Shown: positions 1 to 8,713 of the stretch, piece by piece
Numbering within the stretch: position 1 is the stretch's first letter
Layout of the letters: each line of letters opens with the position of its first letter
From: Vibrio maritimus
Lineage (GTDB): Bacteria > Pseudomonadota > Gammaproteobacteria > Enterobacterales > Vibrionaceae
Direction of reading: 5' to 3'
Length of the DNA: 42,916 nt
Assembly (NCBI GenBank): GCA_003263775.1
Contig: JYJJ01000063.1
Location: 1 to 42,916, forward strand
Translations under genes and position numbers: made by a program
Notes under the pieces: model-generated
The model's input: only the letters and a program-made list of their open reading frames with translations
What the model was told of the DNA's origin: nothing
Databases searched by the model: none

Positions 1-2
1 TA

Positions 3-446
3 TGTCAGGCCAACGAACTGGCAGCGCCGACCAACATGCAAATTGGCAAAACGCGCATTCGCGTAAAGAATCAACCTGATTATTGGGTATTGGACTGTGA
101 GCCAAACAAGGTCAAGCACATCACGCTTAGCAGTTTGTACTTCAATTCCCATATCCCAGTAAAAACCTCCTTTGGCCCTATTCGAGTTAGCTCGCATGCA
201 GTAGAAAAGTTCAAAAAAAGGGTCATTGGCTCACCTACACACCCATTCAAGCAATTGGTGGAAACACTTCAAACTCCACTGAAGACGATCGAACTACCTA
301 AACATGTACAAGAGCACAAGGAAAAGAAGTACGACACGCCCGCTGAGTATTGGAGTAATGACCAAATGGGATGGGTATTTGTCGTAGCTAAGAATCCTGC
401 TTCACCTGTTTTGGTCACGTGCTATCAGAAATCCGGAGGCAACTAA
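3..446 (+). CDS. Hypothetical protein, 5' end probably outside the window
   Basis: I do not recognise this gene. The frame is open to the left edge of the window; the first ATG inside is at 36, but it has no Shine-Dalgarno and the codons before it read as plausible protein (ANELAAPTN), so the true start is probably upstream. From the ATG the product is 136 residues, soluble, with no signal peptide or membrane segment. A short stretch SSHAVEKFKKR near residue 52 resembles the H-A-x-x-R/K-F pattern of small plasmid and phage proteins, but this is too little to assign a function. Its last codons contain the GGAGG that serves as Shine-Dalgarno for the following endonuclease gene, 3 bases downstream, so the two are probably co-transcribed. 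Confidence 0.6.
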   Translation, partial: CQANELAAPTNMQIGKTRIRVKNQPDYWVLDCEPNKVKHITLSSLYFNSHIPVKTSFGPIRVSSHAVEKFKKRVIGSPTHPFKQLVETLQTPLKTIELPKHVQEHKEKKYDTPAEYWSNDQMGWVFVVAKNPASPVLVTCYQKSGGN

Positions 447-449
447 TTT

Positions 450-1149
450 ATGAAATCTATCCTCTTTTCCTGCGCGTTGCTCGCGGTCGCTGTAACCACT
501 CAAGCACAGCCGCTCAGCTTTAGTCAGGCCAAAAAAGTGCTCAAAAAAAACTTTAGAGATGTACCTGCCACTCTCTATTGTGGCTGTCCAGTGAAGTGGC
601 ACGGCAATAAGGCGATACCTGATTTAGAAGCCTGCGGTTATCAAGTGCGAAAGCAACCTAAGCGAGCAAACCGAACTGAGTTTGAGCACGCAACATCCGC
701 TTGGGCAATAGGCCACCAAAGACAATGCTGGCAAGAGGGCGGACGGAAGAACTGCGCAAAAACAGACCCTGTATTCAAAGCTATGGAAGGTGATCTTCAC
801 AATCTCTTTTTACAGTAGGCGAAGCCAATGGTGATCGCTCCAACTACCGCTTTTCACAATGGAATGAACAGCGCGGCGTGACATATGGCCAGTGTGACCT
901 CGAAGTCGATTTTAAGAACAAACGAGTAATGCCACCAGTTCGCAGCAGAGGCATCATCGCAAGGGCGCACCTTTACATGTCATCACGTTATCCATTTGAA
1001 CTAAGCAAATCACAACAACAACTGTTCCAAGCATGGGACAAGACTTATCCACCGCTAGCGGCGACTGGGAGTGCATCAGAAATGAAAGAATTGCGAAAAT
1101 CCAAGGCAATGACAACCCGTTCATTTCACGGCACTGTGAAACACATTGA
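450..1149 (+). pseudogene. endA: Periplasmic/secreted endonuclease I (EndA/Dns/Vvn family), two frameshifts
   Basis: Non-specific nuclease that degrades DNA in the periplasm or outside the cell. An N-terminal signal peptide (MKSILFSCALLAVAVTTQA) is followed by family landmarks: LYCGCPVKW, IPDLEACGYQVRK, the active-site region NRTEFEH, HQRQCWQEGGRKNC and DLHNL, then in the next frame GEANGDRSNYRFSQWN, VTYGQCDLEV and MPPVRSRGIIARAHLYM, and in a third frame DWECIRNERIAKIQGN ending at a TGA at 1147. The active-site His (in FEH) and the metal-ligand Asn (in HNL) are present. Reading requires a one-base correction near 803 (a run of five T) and another near 1063. The joined length, about 233 residues, is normal for Vibrio Dns. 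Family assignment is confident; whether the gene is broken or mis-sequenced is open. Confidence 0.85.
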
Positions 1150-1225
1150 GGGCAATGTTAACCCACTGATTCATCGACAAATAACACTTATCAGACATGA
1201 ACTTAAACAAATAGGATGTTTATCA

Positions 1226-2902
1226 ATGAAAAGAAAATTATTAACCCTTGCACTCGCCAGCACTTTGTTTGGTTGTGGTGGTGGAGGTGACGACACTACA
1301 CAAAAGAACGGTAACGGCAGTAGTGGCGGTGACGGCGGTGACGTTAGCTATACATACCGGGCGATCGATGGCTATCTCGGTTCCGCTGAGGTGTACGCCG
1401 ACCGCAACGGCAATATGAAAGCCGATGGTGATGAATATATTGGTTTGACAGGCGTGGATGGAGATATCCAAATAAAGAAGTCGGACAGCGAATTCGACAT
1501 CATAATCCGAGTGATAGCCGGTCAAACAACCGACTCCGATATTGGTTCAACCGTAAACTACTCGAAAGAAATGATATCGGACCGTGGTCAACGCACTATC
1601 ACACCATTCAGTACATTAGCCAAGCTTCAGGGCCTCACGCTTGCAGAAATGGCAGATATCCTCAACCTCAACTACGACGACATCTCCGGTGACTACGTAG
1701 CTAATGATGCAGCTCTGGCTCACGCAATTGCCCGCTCACTGCAGCTTCAGCTTCAAGCTGAGCTGGTGGACAACATTGATGATATCGATGGGATTCAGGC
1801 AAGAGCCAGCCAAATCACTGACTACTTGAAGAACGTACCAGAAGACAACCTTACACGGATTGTGATAGAAATCGACAGTGATGGGAACCTTGTCGAAAGC
1901 ACAACTGACAAAGTCCATGGCAAGCAATTCAATATTGATAACCTAGCTGTCGCTTGGGAGCAAAAGGACTTTTCTACCCTGAACTACGACCAAGGTAGTT
2001 CGCCACAAGGATTCCATCCGTGCTATACGCAGAAGTGGGCAGACGTATTGCTTGTCGCTAACTGCCAAACGTCCAAACTAATCACTTTGGATATTAAAAC
2101 CGGTAGTATCGTGAGTGAATCTGATATGCTCTACGCTCCAGACACCTACGAGCAGTTAAATTGGTTCTTGGATGGACAGTATGTAGGATTGGTAAAAAGT
2201 GACAAATCCATCATCTATCTCGACAAAGGATTGCAGCCAGCGTCCCCAAACCCATCAGAAATGCGTTACAACTCTGATAGCGTCATCTCTCTTGGTCGCC
2301 GCGGCGCATTGAAAGCAGGTGATTTCTATAACTACCCTGGATTCTCCACATGGGGAAACCAGGAGCATCTGATGGGTGAAATATCCTTTTACGATGGCGA
2401 GGCTGGCAAAATAGTCACTATCCAAGCCGATGGCACCGAATCTGAAACCGATACAATCAAAGCAGACACTATTCTTCAAGCTATCGATGCTGTTTCAGAT
2501 AACTACGAAGGTGGCTGGGTATCTAAGTCAGACATGACGATTAGGTGGATCTCTGGCAGCAGTTTCATTGTTAGACTTGATACATCCGGTTCTAACGGCT
2601 ACGTAAGCGACGACTATCATTACTTGTTCAATAATGGTGAGATTGCCTACCTCGGCCGCTTCTTTCAGGGCACATGGAGAGTCGGGCTAGACAACACGAC
2701 AGTTGTCCATTATTCAAGCTACAAGGGTAGTGATGCTCCAGATCATGAAATGCGTCAGTTCGATTTGAACACAGGTCAGAAAGTGGGTTATTGGACTGCT
2801 ACTCTAGACGAACTGCCTGCAAACCTCTACGGGCAAGCGCACTACCCAGACGGCATCTTCGCCAATTCTGATAGCTACTCAACAGTCATCTTGCTCAAGT
2901 AA
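1226..2902 (+). CDS. Large predicted lipoprotein of unknown function
   Basis: A 558-residue product beginning at ATG 1226, chosen because AGGA lies 10 bases upstream and a classical lipoprotein signal follows (MKRKLLTLALASTLFGC, lipobox LFGC). After the Cys comes a Gly/Asp/Asn-rich linker (residues about 18-40) typical of surface lipoproteins. The next part (YRAIDGYLGSAEVYADRNGN ... DGDEYIGLTGVDG) resembles the repeat found at the start of many large Vibrio and Shewanella lipoproteins, with acidic D-x-N-x-N/D-x-D motifs that could bind calcium. The C-terminal 300 residues look like a beta-rich sensor or propeller domain, with no motif I can name. A longer in-frame reading from 878 exists only because the endonuclease C-terminus is in the same frame. 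A clear terminator follows. Confidence 0.8.
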   Translation: MKRKLLTLALASTLFGCGGGGDDTTQKNGNGSSGGDGGDVSYTYRAIDGYLGSAEVYADRNGNMKADGDEYIGLTGVDGDIQIKKSDSEFDIIIRVIAGQTTDSDIGSTVNYSKEMISDRGQRTITPFSTLAKLQGLTLAEMADILNLNYDDISGDYVANDAALAHAIARSLQLQLQAELVDNIDDIDGIQARASQITDYLKNVPEDNLTRIVIEIDSDGNLVESTTDKVHGKQFNIDNLAVAWEQKDFSTLNYDQGSSPQGFHPCYTQKWADVLLVANCQTSKLITLDIKTGSIVSESDMLYAPDTYEQLNWFLDGQYVGLVKSDKSIIYLDKGLQPASPNPSEMRYNSDSVISLGRRGALKAGDFYNYPGFSTWGNQEHLMGEISFYDGEAGKIVTIQADGTESETDTIKADTILQAIDAVSDNYEGGWVSKSDMTIRWISGSSFIVRLDTSGSNGYVSDDYHYLFNNGEIAYLGRFFQGTWRVGLDNTTVVHYSSYKGSDAPDHEMRQFDLNTGQKVGYWTATLDELPANLYGQAHYPDGIFANSDSYSTVILLK

Positions 2903-2917
2903 CAACGCACCTCTAAC

Positions 2918-2950
2918 AAAGCTCGTCAAACTCGACGAGCTTTTCTTTTT
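2918..2950 (+). terminator. Rho-independent terminator after the lipoprotein gene
   Basis: AAGCTCGTC and GACGAGCTT pair around a short loop and are followed by TTTTCTTTTT. It ends the lipoprotein transcript before the promoter at 3002. Confidence 0.85.
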
Positions 2951-3001
2951 ATTCCCACACATCAAACTCACACCAAGTAACGAACTTACAAAGCAGCTTT
3001 G

Positions 3002-3028
3002 TTGCATATTTAAAACAGGCCATACACT
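3002..3028 (+). promoter_or_regulatory. TTGCAT-N15-TACACT promoter of the PadR-type gene
   Basis: First of a family of stereotyped intergenic elements in the left part of the window: TTGCAT at 3002-3007, exactly 15 bases, then TACACT at 3023-3028. The gene starts 35 bases further on at 3063. Confidence 0.6.
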
Positions 3029-3062
3029 ACAAGTATGTGTTCCATTCAATAAGGCAACAAAT

Positions 3063-3569
3063 ATGAAGCTTAACGACCTATCGCTACTACTGCTCCACAC
3101 AATTAACGAGCGCGCTATTACTGGGTATGACCTTACAAAGCACTTCAACGAGAAAAACATTCGTGAAGTGAGCCACCAGCAAGTGTACCGAAACCTAGAT
3201 CTCCTTGAGGTAAATGGCCTGCTTGTTTCTGTTGAGAAAGAACAACAAGGAAAGCCAAATCGGATCGTCTATTCGCTTACCTCAAAAGGGAAACGTATTT
3301 ACGAAGTGTTCATTGCTGATGAAGCGACCAAGCAAGCGGCTAACATTCAGCCTATTCGTTCATTCGCAGCCGTGATGCTTCAATTGGGCAACATGCGTTA
3401 CTTTGAAGGGCGTGTAACAGCGCTGAGCGAGGAAATCGAGAACATTGAGGCCCAGCTCAATGACACCGAGTGTGCAATCGAACGCCTCCATCTTAGAGAG
3501 AAGTTGTTGATCCGTGAATCTGAGAGAACCTTTGCTTTAGAAGTATTGGAATCAAAGCTCGCAAGCTAA
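3063..3569 (+). CDS. PadR-family transcriptional regulator, AphA-like
   Basis: A 168-residue winged-helix regulator. The N-terminal PadR domain shows TGYDLTKHF (helix 2), SHQQVYRNLDLLEVNGLL (recognition helix and the following helix) and GKPNRIVYSLTSKGK (wing), almost the same layout as Vibrio AphA. The C-terminal half (residues about 110-160) is a long charged helical stretch expected to form the dimer coiled coil of the Vir_C type. Start ATG 3063 directly follows the intergenic promoter; a PadR family member usually controls its own and neighbouring operons, so the genes downstream are candidate targets. Its actual targets and any ligand are unknown. It differs enough from AphA that I would not give it that name. 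Confidence 0.85.
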   Translation: MKLNDLSLLLLHTINERAITGYDLTKHFNEKNIREVSHQQVYRNLDLLEVNGLLVSVEKEQQGKPNRIVYSLTSKGKRIYEVFIADEATKQAANIQPIRSFAAVMLQLGNMRYFEGRVTALSEEIENIEAQLNDTECAIERLHLREKLLIRESERTFALEVLESKLAS

Positions 3570-3597
3570 TCAACGACAATTGAAAAGGGCTATGGCT

Positions 3598-4766
3598 ATG
3601 CAAAACATTTTGTTTCGTTCAGGGTGCGTTAATGATCACGAGGTAATGGCAGTGAGACTCTCTGCGTCTCCATTAGGTACGTCTCTCGCACACATTAACT
3701 CCAAAAAAGGCCATCGCCAATTTCAAATGTTGGTCGACCATATGAAAGAAGGGCATCACGTTTTCTACGACAACGGATTGGTAACTCTGAGTCGCAAAGG
3801 CAAATCACTCGATCCAGAGTGGGTGTTTAATGAGTACTCTCTGATAGTAAAGAGATTGCCAAAAGAATCGCGCAAGCTGCTCTCTATCGTCATTCCTGAT
3901 GCACCATTCGATCCAGACAGAGCGATACAAATTTGTCGCGACAACAGAACGGTGATTAAAAGGCTATCGAAGCAATGTCGAGTCATTCTCCCTATCCACC
4001 GAACTCACGACCTTGCGCAGCACGCCTTAGCACTCCTCAAAGCCTTGGATTTTGCCCCTGTAACACTGGGGATTCCGTGCCTGGCAAGCATCAACACCCC
4101 ATCGGGAAAGAAACGGCTCCGCTTGGATGATAACGAAGTGGACACACTGTTCGCTGTAGAGCATCCCGTCACAGGGCATTCTGTTTGGGAGGACGTTCAC
4201 TTCTTTGCTTTGTCAGAACGCACTCGAGGCGATCTGCTAAATACACGCGTGCCTTGGCACACCGTTACGGCTTAACGACATCGTCCGACGCGTCGAGGTT
4301 CGCCGCTGTATTTAGCAACAATCAAGAAGGTAAGCAGCTGGTGGATAAGTACCGGGTCTCTCTTGCAAAAAGCAACACCCAAAGAGACCGCGAGTACATC
4401 GACTATGGCCACGAAGACGAATGCGAGGATGCAATGCTAACAGAGAAGGCCATTTTGGACATCGAAGCTGATCCAGTTGAGTTCGTAACGGGGTGGAACC
4501 GCTGCGTGAAAGCTCAAGGGGTGAAAGCCTTTGGTCTGTCACTTGATGTTGACGGTATGGAGGAAGAAGAGGCCATTGATTACCTCACTGAGTTCATCAC
4601 AGCGCGAGACTATACCCAGTACCTAAAGGAAATGTACTGGGAGTCAATGAGCGCAACTAAGCACAAGCCTTCTTATTCCGAATGTCGAATGCACTCCATA
4701 ACGGAAATTTTCTCTCGCGACAACAACGCAAATGTAACCGGTGCGCAACTGGCACTGCGACTGTAA
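3598..4766 (+). pseudogene. Possible tRNA-/DNA-guanine transglycosylase-like protein (TGT/DpdA-like), frameshifted
   Basis: Two overlapping frames (3598-4275 and the continuation to 4766) join into about 389 residues if one base is restored near 4240, giving a smooth ...ALSERTRGDLLNTRALAHRYGLTTSSDASRF... reading. Features recalling the TGT superfamily: VFYDNGLVTL (where the family has a DSGG-like motif), IVIPDAPFD, VILPIH, LGIPCLASI and a late GLTTSSDAS with an Asp in the place of the second catalytic Asp of DpdA-type enzymes. These enzymes exchange guanine for a 7-deazaguanine in tRNA or DNA. The match is by motif spacing only; a different TIM-barrel protein is possible. ATG 3598 is preferred because AAGGG lies 8 bases before it. 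It follows the PadR gene by 28 bases, so it is probably in that operon. Confidence 0.4.
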
Positions 4767-4787
4767 CTAAACAAGCAAGGCATACCT

Positions 4788-5399
4788 ATGAAAAACTGTT
4801 TAAAGCTAAACACCTACAATGTTCCCAGTGAAGACTTTGAAGCGCTTGGGAGTCTAGAAGTGGATCTTGGACTCAGAGTTATAGATATTCTGGCTGGGCT
4901 TCGTATCGAATTTGAAGGGGCAGTTGGACACCAGCTCAAAGAACACATCATTGGACTTCAGCAAGATGGTACGCTAACACCGTATACGACCAATTTGCTT
5001 TTGGCCGCGGCAATGTCGGGCTCCAGCATTGAACTGAATGCCCACACGAAACCCAGCGAAAGCCATCCCTTTTTCGACACTGATGATGAATACCACTACT
5101 ATCGCGTCCACATCGAAATTGAATCGCTCAATGGTACTACGACAAAGCACAGCGCAATCAGTGCCGCCCCTACACGTGAACTAGCTACGGATACGACCAT
5201 TGTCAATCTTGCTGAACACTCTTCAGAACTTCGATGGGTGTGCAACGGATTCGCATATTGTGACCTCGCTTTGAAGAACTATCGCCTCACAGAAAAACCG
5301 GTATTACTCGACAGGAAAGCGATTCGAGAGAATAACTACGAAACTATTTACTACTTCATCGAAGATAAGCTCATAAGCAGCGGAGATTGGCTGTCCTGA
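4788..5399 (+). CDS. Hypothetical protein
   Basis: A 203-residue soluble protein that I do not recognise. It begins at ATG 4788, 21 bases after the preceding gene, and is likely the third gene of the PadR-led operon. The sequence is acidic, has no signal peptide, membrane segment or metal-binding cluster, and shows an alternation typical of an alpha/beta fold (for instance YHYYRVHIEIESL at about residue 103). The next open frame (5387-6049) overlaps it by 13 bases in the -1 frame with no good start codon of its own. Because many genes here carry exactly this kind of -1 shift, the two may be a single protein of about 420 residues. Confidence 0.6.
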   Translation: MKNCLKLNTYNVPSEDFEALGSLEVDLGLRVIDILAGLRIEFEGAVGHQLKEHIIGLQQDGTLTPYTTNLLLAAAMSGSSIELNAHTKPSESHPFFDTDDEYHYYRVHIEIESLNGTTTKHSAISAAPTRELATDTTIVNLAEHSSELRWVCNGFAYCDLALKNYRLTEKPVLLDRKAIRENNYETIYYFIEDKLISSGDWLS

Positions 5400-6049
5400 G
5401 ACTTGATAATGGCTTCGTAGCCCCAACGTTAGTACATGGACATAACAAGCAAATGGTACAGATGGATAACTACGCCCGTTACGAACAACACAAAACCTTG
5501 GTTAGCAACACGCTATTACACCTTTACATCACGATGAATAGCAATACAGGCTTCACACCGCAACGAAGACGACAAGAAATCATCACGAAATACCTGAAGG
5601 CTAGAGTAACCAAACCTCAATTTTCCCTAGTGAAAAAGGACTTTAAGAAGCTCCTTAGCGATGCGCGGGTAAAGCACTTGGATCTTGAGCAGAAGCTATG
5701 GGAACTGAATCGTAGTTGCGTAAACACATCGAAGAAAATCGCAGCCCAGACTGACGTACATAAGTTTGGCCGCTTAATGGACCACCTCTACTCGGAACAT
5801 GGCTATCAAAGTCGTATGGAAGGCGCAGAAAGCGGCCAAGAAAAAGATGTTCTGTATATGTGTAGAGCCTCTTTCGATAACGGGTTCGACGAGGACAACA
5901 ATCAGGTTCAACCGATCCACCTGTACATAGATAGCTCGCTTGATGTTAGGAATGCGATCTTAAATGCCATTGAGAGCCACAACACTTTTCACGCGCAATG
6001 GGTCAACGGCAACGAACCAAATCATACACTCGAACTTACCGTTATTTAA
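5387..6049 (+). CDS. Hypothetical protein, possibly the C-terminal half of the preceding gene
   Basis: An open frame of up to 220 residues; the only early starts are TTG 5387 and ATG 5453 or 5462, none with a convincing Shine-Dalgarno. The central part (residues about 45-110) is helical and basic (TPQRRRQEIITKYLKA, KKDFKKLLSDARVKHL), the rest mixed, ending in a beta-rich segment (ALELTVI-like tail). No family is recognised. Continuity of coding potential through the overlap with the upstream gene suggests either translational coupling or a single gene interrupted by one missing base near 5390. Confidence 0.5.
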   Translation: MAVLRLDNGFVAPTLVHGHNKQMVQMDNYARYEQHKTLVSNTLLHLYITMNSNTGFTPQRRRQEIITKYLKARVTKPQFSLVKKDFKKLLSDARVKHLDLEQKLWELNRSCVNTSKKIAAQTDVHKFGRLMDHLYSEHGYQSRMEGAESGQEKDVLYMCRASFDNGFDEDNNQVQPIHLYIDSSLDVRNAILNAIESHNTFHAQWVNGNEPNHTLELTVI

Positions 6050-6136
6050 ACGGAGCATATTGAGGGCAGTGGCATAGGCGAGATTTCGCATAGCTCACAT
6101 TAAATAGTCTATAGCGCCTATTCAGTGGAGTAACTC

Positions 6137-6733
6137 ATGCTAATACACATCACACCACGCCTTTACCAACCTTTCTTAGATGTTTCCGAACCGAAGCTAG
6201 AACGCATCGAGCTGCCCGAGCTTGATAGAGTACTGACACCGAACCGAGACTTTATTATCAGAGCTCCCCACGCTAACAAGAAAATGCTCGTTGCATGTCC
6301 AAAGCGTGAAGAAAAACAAATCGGCCTTTGCTTCAAAGTGGACAATTACATCTCAACGTTCACTATGAATGCCCAGTGGAGAGCGCTTGATGGAACTACG
6401 CTAAACCACGTCGTACAGTACAACCTTGAAGACAGTGACTTCGACACTACATCGGATGATATTTTCCTATGGGGCCGGCTAATTAACGGGGCGGGTCATT
6501 TTGGAAACAGAACACCTGCTGCCCTTCGAGTTTTTTCTCCCCACCAGCTGCGCCCAACAATGGAAATCGTACCCTTAAACTTCCACCTTCACGCTACAGA
6601 CACCCGAGATAGCCGGGGAATTATCTTAGAACGGCAGCAATCGCTAACGATGCCCACGATAGAAAGGCATAGATTACTCAATCGGCACAATCAACAGCGT
6701 GGACTGTTCTCTCATTCTATTCATTACTCTTAG
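6137..6733 (+). CDS. Hypothetical protein
   Basis: A 198-residue protein with start ATG 6137, preceded by GTGGAG 10 bases upstream. No family is recognised. It is beta-rich in its first two thirds (YISTFTMNAQWRAL, NHVVQYNLED) and basic with several His residues in the C-terminal third (IERHRLLNRHNQQRGLF). The 87 bases before it hold a TAGTCT hexamer like that of other -10 boxes in this region but without the TTGCAT partner at 15 bases. The next gene starts 12 bases after its stop, so they form one unit. Confidence 0.6.
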   Translation: MLIHITPRLYQPFLDVSEPKLERIELPELDRVLTPNRDFIIRAPHANKKMLVACPKREEKQIGLCFKVDNYISTFTMNAQWRALDGTTLNHVVQYNLEDSDFDTTSDDIFLWGRLINGAGHFGNRTPAALRVFSPHQLRPTMEIVPLNFHLHATDTRDSRGIILERQQSLTMPTIERHRLLNRHNQQRGLFSHSIHYS

Positions 6734-6745
6734 GGTCAATAAAAC

Positions 6746-7018
6746 ATGGCGATCAAAAATAAAGAAAGACTTGCCGCTGAAGGGTTTCTTGCAATTCGTA
6801 ACCTGCTATCACAACGAGAGGAAGGCGGTGTAGCTGCTGCATTGATTATTGCAGAAGCACTGCACAATATGCCTGTGGGTCACGATCCATTTTTGGAAGA
6901 AATGACGTGCGAAAACATTATGGCAATTGCGAAGCAGTACCCAAACATTCGTTCGATACAAAATCTCATTGAGTGTATTGAAATACCACATCCGAACAAA
7001 TCACTGCCTCGCCATTAA
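6746..7018 (+). CDS. Small helical hypothetical protein
   Basis: A 90-residue soluble protein, mostly alpha-helical (LAAEGFLAIRNLL, VAAALIIAEALHNM), starting at ATG 6746. I see no domain that can be named. It lies 12 bases after the preceding gene and 13 bases before the secreted protein gene at 7032, so it is an internal operon member. The Cys residues (positions about 54 and 79) are isolated and do not form a metal site. Confidence 0.6.
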   Translation: MAIKNKERLAAEGFLAIRNLLSQREEGGVAAALIIAEALHNMPVGHDPFLEEMTCENIMAIAKQYPNIRSIQNLIECIEIPHPNKSLPRH

Positions 7019-7031
7019 CTTGGAGCAAACA

Positions 7032-7544
7032 ATGAAAAATATCTTAATCACCCTAACGGCAATCTTATCCTTTTCTGCTCATGCCGATTACAAAGTTACT
7101 CTGACAATGGATGATCAGAACAATACGCCTGTATCTGTCTCACGTGTAGCGACAGTAAACTCAAAAACGGATTTCTCGTCAGTTAATGAAGTGCAGTATG
7201 TCTCCGCGGTTGAAACGACTACAACGTGGTACCACCGTCTATTTGGTATCAAACCTACTCCTAATGAAGTGATAGGTAAGACCAACGTTGGTTTGGCCGG
7301 TAACTTTACCATTCAACAATACTCTCAATCGGACACGCTATTTGTGAAGATCAACAGTACCTATGTCGAGCTATTAGATGTCGCAACCTTTGAGATAGAT
7401 AACACAACGGTTCAAGCTCCAAGACTTTCTGAGTTGAACCTTAATCAACAAATCACTGTAGACCTTGTGGATGACGAAGGTTGTATCGAATCATTTGCAG
7501 TAGTCAACGACATAGAATTCAGTCTGTGCGTTCAAAATCTATAA
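7032..7544 (+). CDS. Secreted or periplasmic hypothetical protein
   Basis: A 170-residue product with a standard signal peptide (MKNILITLTAILSFSAHA, cleavage before DYK). The mature part is beta-rich, with a pair of Cys near the C-terminus (EGCIES and FSLCVQN) that could form a disulphide. ATG 7032 is chosen over the longer frame from 6927 because TTGGAGC lies 8 bases upstream and because only this start exposes the signal sequence. No family is recognised. The next gene, 20 bases on, also encodes a small exported protein, suggesting a periplasmic pair. Confidence 0.7.
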   Translation: MKNILITLTAILSFSAHADYKVTLTMDDQNNTPVSVSRVATVNSKTDFSSVNEVQYVSAVETTTTWYHRLFGIKPTPNEVIGKTNVGLAGNFTIQQYSQSDTLFVKINSTYVELLDVATFEIDNTTVQAPRLSELNLNQQITVDLVDDEGCIESFAVVNDIEFSLCVQNL

Positions 7545-7564
7545 CCCATATATTTGAGGTGCGT

Positions 7565-7897
7565 ATGACAAAAATACTAACCACTGCTCTACTGGTGAGT
7601 TGTGCAATAGCAACTTCCGGAAACAGCGTTGCATCTGAAACACCCATTGAATTCAAAACGTATGAAGCATGGGATCACAATGACAAAGGATGCTTAGCAG
7701 ATGGTCGCTATCATGAGGTTGGAAGCTTGCTCCAGATGAATAGAGAGGCACTGGCCGCATTCAAAGAACGAACAGGACATACAGCAAGTGACGGCTATGC
7801 TGTGCTGATGCAGTGCACCTATTTAGTGGACTCAAAGGCAGACGATCACCCAAACCCCTCTGAACGGCGATATGTGTGGGTAGGTTTCAACTGGTAA
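7565..7897 (+). CDS. Small periplasmic hypothetical protein
   Basis: A 110-residue product from ATG 7565 with a signal peptide (MTKILTTALLVSCAIATSG...VAS, cleavage about residue 25). Mature part about 85 residues with two Cys (KGCLADG and MQCTYL) that probably form a disulphide. The Shine-Dalgarno (GAGGTG) lies 6 bases before the ATG. Last gene of the unit: its TAA is inside the 5' arm of a UUCG-capped terminator. No family is recognised. Confidence 0.7.
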   Translation: MTKILTTALLVSCAIATSGNSVASETPIEFKTYEAWDHNDKGCLADGRYHEVGSLLQMNREALAAFKERTGHTASDGYAVLMQCTYLVDSKADDHPNPSERRYVWVGFNW

Positions 7898-7917
7898 AGC
7901 GCTTCGGCGCTTTTTTT
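7896..7917 (+). terminator. UUCG-capped terminator
   Basis: AAAGCGC, loop TTCG, GCGCTTT, then a T run. The stem begins within the stop codon of the preceding gene. Confidence 0.9.
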
Positions 7918-7921
7918 ACGC

Positions 7922-7948
7922 TTGCATTTTTGTAATAGCCAATATCAT
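7922..7948 (+). promoter_or_regulatory. TTGCAT-N15-TATCAT promoter
   Basis: TTGCAT at 7922 and TATCAT at 7943, separated by 15 bases and placed 4 bases after a terminator; it drives the gene at 7984. Confidence 0.6.
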
Positions 7949-7983
7949 CACCCCGCAACACATAAACTGTAAGTAAGGTGGGA

Positions 7984-8535
7984 ATGATGAACTCAAACCA
8001 AATCTATTCTGTGTACGCCAACGCATGTGCCTCGGAAGAAATACGCACTGTCATGATAAGAGCGGGGGCGCTATTAGCAATCAGAGGCTACACGCAAAGG
8101 AACGGAGCAAACGATGCGGAAGCGTATTTTGAAAACGGCGCTTTGCTTAAAGATGGAAACGTGGAAACGTTTCTCCCTTGGAATGGCTTTAATGACTATC
8201 ATATCGGCTCACAACGATATGTTGGTGATCAACTTGCAGGCAGAAGAATGTCAGCCCGTTACTTACGTGGGTACCGAAACCTAAAACGTGAACAACAGCT
8301 AATCGTCGCAAGACTTTCCTACGTGCTCCTCGGCGGTGACCTCAAGAATCACGCAAGCTTCGTTCTCGCCTACAGCGATGACAAAACAATAGACCCGCGC
8401 AACGCCAAGTGTATGAGCTATCGGTATCTTCTTAAGCTCTGCAACTCCTACGGTATTCCCGTTTACAACCTAGCGATAGAAGAACACCTCTCTCTTGCGA
8501 TTGAATGGACAGGCACAGCCGAACTCTGCTCATGA
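7984..8535 (+). CDS. SLOG/DprA-like Rossmann-fold protein (probable)
   Basis: A 183-residue protein. The N-terminal half reads LAIRGYTQRNGANDAEAYFENGAL ... VETFLPWNGFND, the arrangement seen in phage and plasmid proteins of the SLOG superfamily, where a short Gly/Ala-rich loop after 'R(S/N)GGA.GAD' binds a nucleotide and 'E.FLPW..F' follows. The usual GG pair is degenerate (QRNGAND), so nucleotide binding is uncertain. The later LSYVLLGGDLKNHASFVLAYSDD and YGIPVYNLA fit the second half of the same fold. ATG 7984 has AAGGTGG upstream. It stands alone between two promoters of the TTGCAT class. Confidence 0.5.
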   Translation: MMNSNQIYSVYANACASEEIRTVMIRAGALLAIRGYTQRNGANDAEAYFENGALLKDGNVETFLPWNGFNDYHIGSQRYVGDQLAGRRMSARYLRGYRNLKREQQLIVARLSYVLLGGDLKNHASFVLAYSDDKTIDPRNAKCMSYRYLLKLCNSYGIPVYNLAIEEHLSLAIEWTGTAELCS

Positions 8536-8537
8536 AC

Positions 8538-8564
8538 TTGCATTGTTTATTAGGCCGTTATTCT
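8538..8564 (+). promoter_or_regulatory. TTGCAT-N15-TATTCT promoter
   Basis: TTGCAT at 8538, overlapping the region just after the stop codon of the previous gene, and TATTCT at 8559. A well-placed GAGGAG Shine-Dalgarno and ATG 8594 follow. Confidence 0.6.
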
Positions 8565-8593
8565 GACAAGAACTAATCGAGAGGAGTCAAACA

Positions 8594-8647
8594 ATGGAAG
8601 CCAGATTCAAAGTTGAAGAAATAGAAGCACTAGCAAACCACACATGA
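8594..8647 (+). CDS. Very short ORF (17 codons), possibly a gene remnant
   Basis: Strong initiation context (GAGAGGAG, 9 bases, ATG) behind a good promoter, but the frame reads only MEARFKVEEIEALANHT before TGA. It could be a leader peptide for the following DUF6884-like gene or the stub of a gene truncated by deletion. Nothing else supports it. Confidence 0.3.
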   Translation: MEARFKVEEIEALANHT

Positions 8648-8713
8648 CCCTGAAAATTCTCCCTTCCCAAATCAAGTTTGTGTAGCGTTAACCGTTAGTC
8701 AGAGGAAAATGAA

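Noticed and set aside
878..1225. N-terminal extension of the lipoprotein
   Set aside because: This stretch encodes the endonuclease I C-terminal part; the lipoprotein signal begins at 1226.
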